Assembly: GCA_017610545.1 (NCBI GenBank)
Contig: JAFCBV010000014.1
Coordinates: 1-9,187 of the forward strand
DNA: 9,187 nt
Direction of reading: 5' to 3'
From: Candidatus Nanohalarchaeota archaeon
GTDB lineage: Archaea > EX4484-52 > B79-G9
Position numbers and translations under genes: made by a program. Under the pieces are notes generated by a model that was given only the letters and a program-made list of their open reading frames with translations, was not told the origin of the DNA and made no database searches. Positions 6,401-9,187 of this stretch are shown one piece after another. Every line of letters starts with the position of its first letter. The stretch's first letter is position 1.

Positions 6401-7501
6401 ATGTGGGCGAATTTATCGTTTCTTGCAATCACAGACTTTGTTTTATTTTTGATTCTTGCATTAGTTTCGCTCCAGTGGTCAGGCCGTGAAAAGGCGAGAG
6501 TCCGGTTTTATTTTTCTATTATGGCGGTTTCATTCTTTTTTGCCGGAGCCTACGAAACAGTTATTATCTCTTCTAATGCATCGGCACAAATACACCATAT
6601 TCATGTTCTTTTTTCGGCAATGGTGTTTTCTTTCTTTGCAGCAGAAATGTGTGGCGTAAAAAAAATAAAGAGTGTTTCAGTTGTTCTTGCACTGTTGCTA
6701 TTGATTGTTTCCGGTTCTGTGAATGTCATGCGCATGACATATCTCGTGGCAGTTGTCATTAATTTCATGTCATTTTTTGTTCTTTTCGAGTTTGCGCACG
6801 GGCGGATGAAGACTACAGGGGTTCTCGGGCTTATTGCAACGGCTTTTGGGGCAGCTATAGTTTTTGCAGACGTACCGAACCTGACATTTGAGAGGTTCTG
6901 GTTTGTGGCAAACATATTTTTTGGAGCAAGCTTTGCGGCGTTGCTCTATGGATCACACAACAGTAAATTTCTTTTGCCAAGAAATGCGAGGATTGTGTTT
7001 GATGAATCAAAGCTCTCTTTTTCAAGGGCATTTAAGCCTCTTTTCTACATCATACTATATCTTTCTCTTATGAATGTGGTCCTTGTGTTCTCAAGCCTTG
7101 CGCTTCATGAGGCAGGGCACTTTTTCATAGGATCTATGTATTCCTGCACAGGAGAGGTCGTTCTTTTTAATTCAGATAACACAGGGCCATACACTATGCT
7201 TTCATGCCCGAAAGAAGCTCCAATGAATATCATAAATATGGCGGGTTTTCTTTTCATTCTCCCTTTTGCTGCAATGTTCTTTCTGCTAAAAAGATATCCT
7301 GAAAGAAATTTTGGATTGATAATCGTGGGCCTCGCACTAGTCATGAGTTCTCTTGATTTCTCAGCGGTCCTGCCTGTTGATATTGTGCGCATGATTATGC
7401 TGCTTGGCACACTTTTACTGGGTCTTGGCGAAGCGTTTTTGATAAGCGCATATATTTCACCGGAAAAAAAGCATAGGCATACAATTATTTCTTCGGATTG
7501 A
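6401..7501 (+). CDS. Multi-pass membrane protein with HExxH motif, probable M50/site-2-protease-like metallopeptidase
   Basis: A 366-residue protein with about eight hydrophobic segments (near residues 8-26, 36-52, 66-82, 92-106, 113-130, 139-155, 164-183, 215-235) and more around 276-296, 303-318 and 330-350. The motif HEAGH (236-240) lies at the end of a hydrophobic stretch, as in zinc-dependent site-2 proteases. A later membrane segment carries SSLDF (D319), which may be the third zinc ligand that M50 enzymes supply from an LDG-type motif. Between them is a short Cys-containing loop (SMYSCTGE and YTMLSCPKE) that could form a disulfide outside the cytoplasm. The LDG motif is not canonical, so protease activity is inferred. 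Start: the ATG at 6401 fits a leaderless transcript. Divergent from pyrB, with no evident functional link. Its last 17 bases overlap the convergent small gene at 7485. Confidence 0.72.
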   Translation: MWANLSFLAITDFVLFLILALVSLQWSGREKARVRFYFSIMAVSFFFAGAYETVIISSNASAQIHHIHVLFSAMVFSFFAAEMCGVKKIKSVSVVLALLLLIVSGSVNVMRMTYLVAVVINFMSFFVLFEFAHGRMKTTGVLGLIATAFGAAIVFADVPNLTFERFWFVANIFFGASFAALLYGSHNSKFLLPRNARIVFDESKLSFSRAFKPLFYIILYLSLMNVVLVFSSLALHEAGHFFIGSMYSCTGEVVLFNSDNTGPYTMLSCPKEAPMNIINMAGFLFILPFAAMFFLLKRYPERNFGLIIVGLALVMSSLDFSAVLPVDIVRMIMLLGTLLLGLGEAFLISAYISPEKKHRHTIISSD

Positions 7502-7694
7502 TTTTTAATCCCTTTAGCAAGGGCAGGCCTGTTTGTTGGTTTTCAATAACGGTTTTGTCGGAAGGTAAATCTATTGCATTGCGGGGGCTTTTTGAAAAGA
7601 AATATAATGGCGTGTCGTTTTTACCCAGGGTCTTGTGAAGATAGTATGTTTTGCCTTTCGTATTTTTGTAAGTGTAAACCCCAAAGAAGCCCAT
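7485..7694 (-). CDS. Small basic conserved-looking protein of unknown function
   Basis: A 69-residue, lysine-rich protein. It opens with an aromatic beta-like stretch (GVYTYKNTKGKTYYLHKT), continues with PLYFFSKSPRNAID, and ends in ENQQTGLPLLKGLKINPKK. The pattern YTYKN.KGKTYYLH, then YFFSK, then ENxxTGLPxLKK is one I associate with small uncharacterised proteins found in many archaea and bacteria, but I cannot name a family and no function is claimed. It has its own TATA box (7726-7734) and a leader of about 10 nt, which supports a real gene. No signal peptide or membrane segment. Its stop codon lies inside the 3' end of the membrane-protein gene on the opposite strand. Confidence 0.72.
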   Translation of the reverse strand: MGFFGVYTYKNTKGKTYYLHKTLGKNDTPLYFFSKSPRNAIDLPSDKTVIENQQTGLPLLKGLKINPKK

Positions 7695-7725
7695 TTTTTC
7701 ACAAGGTTATTCTATTGCAGAGGGC

Positions 7726-7734
7726 ATATATAAT
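7726..7734 (-). promoter_or_regulatory. TATA box of the 69-residue protein gene
   Basis: On the minus strand, aattatatat is centred about 36 nt before the ATG at 7694, which puts the transcription start near 7705 and leaves a leader of about 10 nt. No ribosome-binding sequence is visible in the leader. It is divergent from the 5S rRNA promoter about 50 bp away. Confidence 0.55.
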
Positions 7735-7780
7735 TTAGGGTGCGTGCGCAGGCGGTTTCGCTTTGCAGAAAGATGCATAG

Positions 7781-7790
7781 GTTTATATAT
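7781..7790 (+). promoter_or_regulatory. TATA box of the 5S rRNA gene
   Basis: The run gtttatatat is centred about 25 nt before the predicted 5' end of the 5S rRNA at 7812. It is the clearest TATA element in the window and shows that 5S is not dependent on an upstream 16S-23S transcript. The tRNA-Asp gene downstream may share this promoter, since no equally clear box precedes it. Confidence 0.65.
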
Positions 7791-7811
7791 TTCGCGTGCA
7801 GTACTTAATGA

Positions 7812-7927
7812 ATCTGGCGGCCATGGCGGAGGGGCACACCCGATCCCATCTCGAACTCGGAAGTTAAGACCTCCAGCGATTTGAGTTGTACTGCCTTTGG
7901 GCGGGAACCTCATGACGCTGCCAGATA
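7812..7927 (+). rRNA. rrf: 5S ribosomal RNA
   Basis: The ends pair as helix I: tctggcggc (7813-7821) with gctgccaga (7917-7925), nine pairs with one G-U. Inside are the conserved 5S segments cccgatcccatctcgaac, tcggaagttaagacctcc and the loop E/helix IV region ending in gggcggga. Length is about 115 nt, slightly short but within the archaeal range. It has its own promoter and is followed by two tRNA genes and rpoH, not by 16S or 23S rRNA. Exact ends are uncertain by one or two bases. Confidence 0.95.
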
Positions 7928-7950
7928 CCTATCAATGACATGTGAAGTGT

Positions 7951-7984
7951 ATTGCGGATATATCCGAAATTTACGACCCGCAAT
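7951..7984 (+). repeat. Inverted repeat in the 5S to tRNA-Asp spacer
   Basis: attgcgg (7951-7957) is perfectly complementary to ccgcaat (7978-7984), and the loop side contains a perfect 12-bp palindrome, cggatatatccg (7955-7966). The two foldings share bases 7955-7957 and so exclude each other. It lies 25 nt after the 5S rRNA and 20 nt before tRNA-Asp, where it could act in termination or in processing of a joint transcript. No oligo-T tract follows it. Confidence 0.5.
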
Positions 7985-8041
7985 GAGCCAAATATGCATG
8001 TATGCCCTGGTGGTGTAGTCGGCTAGCATCTGAGACTGTCA

Positions 8042-8086
8042 TGCGGCTGCAAAATATCTACTTGGATAAACCGCGGCTGTGCAGAA
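8042..8086 (+). other. Canonical 37/38 intron of tRNA-Asp (45 nt)
   Basis: The bulge-helix-bulge is readable. Anticodon-loop bases ctgt (8036-8039) pair with gcag (8081-8084, one G-U). The 5' bulge is c8040-a8041-t8042 and the 3' bulge is a8085-a8086-c8087. Cutting after the second base of each bulge gives the intron ends stated. This is the standard archaeal splice site. Confidence 0.85.
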
Positions 8087-8107
8087 CTCTCAGGAGTCGG
8101 GTTCAAA

Positions 8108-8243
8108 AAGTGGTGGCGTAAACGTTTATAAAGCTAAAAAAGCATCCTTCTATGGTGGAGGCATATTGCTTTAAATAGAAAACACCAGATATAATATCTG
8201 GTTGTGAACCCATAATTGTTGTTTTTGCGCCCGATTTTGAAAA
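8108..8243 (+). other. T-loop (59/60) intron of tRNA-Asp (136 nt)
   Basis: The T stem closes only if 8108-8243 is removed. T-loop bases ttca (8102-8105) pair with tgaa (8238-8241); bulges are aaa (8106-8108) and aat (8242-8244), cut after the second base of each, restoring TTCAAAT. The intron is long for an archaeal tRNA intron and holds a strong hairpin, accagata/tatctggt (8184-8191 with 8195-8202, 3-nt loop), and a palindrome taaacgttta (8119-8128). No reading frame of note lies inside. Intron-side pairing beyond the 5' bulge is weak. Confidence 0.82.
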
Positions 8244-8339
8244 TCCCGACCAGGGCGTGCTATGAGCAAAATATAGAAACTTCATGAAAAACAGAAGCGT
8301 GTTGGTATACTTTAGAATGAGTATGGCTTGTGTTTTTGG

Positions 8340-8350
8340 TTTTTATAATT
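8340..8350 (+). promoter_or_regulatory. TATA box of tRNA-Lys
   Basis: The run tttttataatt is centred about 28 nt before the tRNA-Lys 5' end at 8374, giving an independent promoter. The T-rich stretch just before it (tgtttttggttttt, 8331-8344) may also serve as the terminator of the tRNA-Asp transcript. Apart from this, 8258-8339 shows nothing recognisable. Confidence 0.5.
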
Positions 8351-8412
8351 AAAATCAGTTCGGCATATTGTGCGGGCCCGTAGCTCAGTCTGGCTAGAGC
8401 ACCGGGCTCTTA

Positions 8413-8464
8413 ATACGAGGGTGAAGCTTTTAACCAGACGGATATTTCCGGATCTGTAGAAGAT
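8413..8464 (+). other. 37/38 intron of tRNA-Lys (52 nt)
   Basis: Removing 8413-8464 closes the anticodon arm. The bulges are t8411-a8412-a8413 and a8463-t8464-a8465. The central helix ctct (8407-8410) with gaag (8459-8462) contains one C-A mismatch, so this is a relaxed BHB. An intron-side helix tacg (8414-8417) with tgta (8455-8458) supports the placement. Inside is a hairpin with cgga/tccg as its top stem and caga/tctg below. Confidence 0.75.
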
Positions 8465-8486
8465 ACCCGGGTGTCGAGGGTTCAAA

Positions 8487-8526
8487 ATTTGGTGACGTTG
8501 AATAGAATCAAAATCCCCAATGAAAT
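8487..8526 (+). other. T-loop (59/60) intron of tRNA-Lys (40 nt)
   Basis: T-loop bases ttca (8481-8484) pair with tgaa (8521-8524); bulges are aaa (8485-8487) and att (8525-8527). Cutting after the second base of each restores TTCAAAT and the gaggg/ccctc stem. On the intron side ttgg (8489-8492) can pair with ccaa (8517-8520). The central helix is the same as in the tRNA-Asp T-loop intron, while the rest of the intron is different in sequence and length. Confidence 0.83.
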
Positions 8527-8576
8527 TCCCTCCGGGCTCGCCATTAATATTGCATGGGCTTTGCGAAAACGCATAG

Positions 8577-8585
8577 CTTTAAAAA
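8577..8585 (+). promoter_or_regulatory. TATA box of the RNA polymerase operon
   Basis: The run ctttaaaaa lies about 34 nt after the tRNA-Lys CCA. A start some 25 nt downstream (about 8606) would give a leader of roughly 90 nt before rpoH, unlike the leaderless transcripts predicted for the other protein genes in this window. Confidence 0.5.
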
Positions 8586-8620
8586 GACGCGTGCAGAGAC
8601 TGTACGTCTTGTCTTATTTT

Positions 8621-8640
8621 GAAGTCGCAGATGCGACTTC
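8621..8640 (+). promoter_or_regulatory. Hairpin in the rpoH leader
   Basis: gaagtcgc (8621-8628) pairs perfectly with gcgacttc (8633-8640) around a 4-nt loop. It falls inside the predicted untranslated leader and is not followed by an oligo-T run, so it is not an ordinary terminator. A second weak stem, gaccc (8664-8668) with gggtc (8681-8685), places part of the Shine-Dalgarno-like taggagg in its loop. Confidence 0.5.
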
Positions 8641-8698
8641 GAAAGCTTGAAACCGAATCAACGGACCCGTTCTTTAGGAGGGGTCGCATAGAGGTTTC

Positions 8699-8956
8699 AT
8701 GATTGTAGGTCACATTATGAAAGAAAAAGATATTCTCTTACACGAACTTGTGCCCAGGCATGAAATAATGCCTACAGAGGAAGTAGAAGTTCTTCTTGTA
8801 AAATTGAAACTCACGGTTCAGAACCTACCTAAAATTCTTGAAGCGGACAAAGTAGTTGAGGCAATCGGCGCAAAAGCCGGTGATGTCTTGAAAATAACTC
8901 GTAGCAGTCCGACTGCAGGAACTTCATTATATTATCGTCTTGTTGTGGAGGGTTAA
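8699..8956 (+). CDS. rpoH: DNA-directed RNA polymerase subunit H
   Basis: An 85-residue protein matching archaeal RpoH, the homologue of the C-terminal domain of eukaryotic RPB5. Typical marks are HELVPRHEIMPTEEV near the N terminus, LPKILEADKVVEAIGAKAGDV in the middle, and the C-terminal ITRSSPTAGTSLYYRLVVEG. RpoH sits in the lower jaw of the polymerase and helps open-complex formation. The start is uncertain: ATG at 8699 (gagg 4 nt upstream, a stronger aggagggg farther back) or ATG at 8717 (aggt 6 nt upstream), which would give the usual size of about 79 residues. It precedes rpoB/rpoB'' by two bases, the standard archaeal order. Confidence 0.95.
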   Translation: MIVGHIMKEKDILLHELVPRHEIMPTEEVEVLLVKLKLTVQNLPKILEADKVVEAIGAKAGDVLKITRSSPTAGTSLYYRLVVEG

Positions 8957-8958
8957 TT

Positions 8959-9187
8959 GTGGAAAAAAGTATAGCCAAGTCATATGTTGAGGAACGCGCT
9001 GCAGCAGGATTTCTTGTTGCACATCAGATTGACTCATACAATGATTTTGTAGTAAGGCGGTTGCAGAAAACCCTTAATGATATTGGGAAAATGGTTGTTG
9101 AGCTTCCGACAGGTGAGGAGCTTGTAATTAAGCTTGGAAAAGTGACCTTAAATGAGCCCCAGATGAAAGAGTCTGACGGGTCTTTTA
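8959..9187 (+). CDS. rpoB: DNA-directed RNA polymerase subunit B or B'' (N-terminal part, cut by the window end)
   Basis: The reading frame starts at GTG 8959, with ggaggg 6 nt upstream inside the end of rpoH, and stays open to the window edge (76 residues). The segment FLVAHQIDSYNDFV matches the conserved N-terminal HxIDSYNxF motif of archaeal B/B'' and eukaryotic RPB2, the second-largest polymerase subunit that forms part of the catalytic centre. Whether the gene encodes a full-length B or the N-terminal half B'' cannot be told from this piece. Placement directly after rpoH is the usual archaeal gene order. Confidence 0.93.
   Translation, partial: MEKSIAKSYVEERAAAGFLVAHQIDSYNDFVVRRLQKTLNDIGKMVVELPTGEELVIKLGKVTLNEPQMKESDGSF

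Larger units (their letters stand above)
8004..8257 (+). tRNA. tRNA-Asp(GTC) with two introns
   Basis: Three exons, 8004-8041, 8087-8107 and 8244-8257, join to a 73-nt tRNA. Acceptor stem: gccctgg (8004-8010) with ccagggc (8250-8256), discriminator G8257. D stem gtgt/gcat with G-U pairs. Anticodon stem tgaga (8031-8035) with tctca (8088-8092), loop CTGTCAC after splicing, anticodon GTC at 8038-8040. T stem tcggg (8097-8101) with cccga (8245-8249), loop TTCAAAT after splicing. The variable loop is four nt. Without removing both introns neither the anticodon arm nor the T arm can close, so a one-intron reading fails. CCA is not encoded (tgc follows). A tRNA search that allows only the 37/38 intron would probably miss this gene or call it a pseudogene. 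Confidence 0.9.
8374..8543 (+). tRNA. tRNA-Lys(CTT) with two introns and encoded CCA
   Basis: Exons 8374-8412, 8465-8486 and 8527-8540 give a 75-nt tRNA, followed by encoded CCA at 8541-8543. Acceptor stem gggcccg with cgggctc (8533-8539, one G-U), discriminator G8540. D stem gctc/gagc. Anticodon stem ccggg (8402-8406) with cccgg (8466-8470), loop CTCTTAA, anticodon CTT at 8409-8411. T stem gaggg (8476-8480) with ccctc (8528-8532), loop TTCAAAT after splicing. Introns sit at the same two positions as in the neighbouring tRNA-Asp. The body sequence and D arm differ from tRNA-Asp, so this is not a recent duplicate of it. Confidence 0.9.

Noticed and set aside
8004..8107. tRNA-Asp as a degraded or truncated pseudogene ending after the first T-loop half
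   Set aside because: The exact complementary T-stem and acceptor-stem halves are found 136 nt downstream with proper BHB geometry, so a second intron is the better explanation.
8103..8285. Minus-strand frame of 60 residues over tRNA-Asp
   Set aside because: It lies inside the tRNA intron and 3' exon and has no protein-like features; it is not an intron-encoded endonuclease.

Overview
The window looks like a chromosomal segment of an archaeon with compact genes. Supporting features are BHB-type (bulge-helix-bulge) tRNA introns, TATA boxes 25-30 nt upstream of leaderless or nearly leaderless starts, an archaeal RNA polymerase RpoH followed by the start of the B/B'' subunit, a pyrB-pyrI pair, and an isolated 5S rRNA gene. 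Heavily interrupted tRNAs, small gene size and MNT/HEPN modules would fit a DPANN-type lineage (for example Micrarchaeota or a relative). That placement is inference; no single sequence here proves it.

Layout. Positions 1-177 hold no convincing complete gene, only the promoter/operator of the first gene. From 178 to 1878 lie two paralogous winged-helix + MNT nucleotidyltransferase genes pointing at each other. The right-hand one (minus strand) is followed by an overlapping HEPN-domain gene, so it forms a MNT/HEPN toxin-antitoxin-like pair; the left-hand one (plus strand) has no HEPN partner here. Both MNT genes start inside a nearly identical duplicated promoter/operator repeat. From 6314 down to 1939 (minus strand) runs a tight pyrimidine operon, pyrB-pyrI-pyrD-pyrK-pyrC: aspartate transcarbamoylase catalytic and regulatory chains, the class 1B dihydroorotate dehydrogenase pair, and dihydroorotase. 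It covers carbamoyl phosphate + aspartate to orotate; carbamoyl-phosphate synthase, pyrE and pyrF are not in the window. Divergent from it is a multi-pass membrane protein with a HEAGH motif, probably an M50/site-2-protease-like enzyme (6401-7501). A 69-residue basic protein (7485-7694, minus) overlaps its 3' end tail to tail.

The right end (7782-9187, plus strand) is a translation/transcription cluster: a 5S rRNA gene with its own TATA box, tRNA-Asp(GTC), tRNA-Lys(CTT), rpoH, and the start of rpoB or rpoB''. Both tRNA genes appear to carry two introns each: a canonical one at 37/38 and a second one in the T loop at 59/60. Removing the four introns restores complete cloverleaves. The T-loop introns use the same 4-bp BHB helix (TTCA with TGAA) in both genes.

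Most interesting: the paired double-intron tRNAs, the shared twin operators of the two MNT paralogues, the HEPN protein without the usual catalytic histidine, and the structured leader of the RNA polymerase operon.
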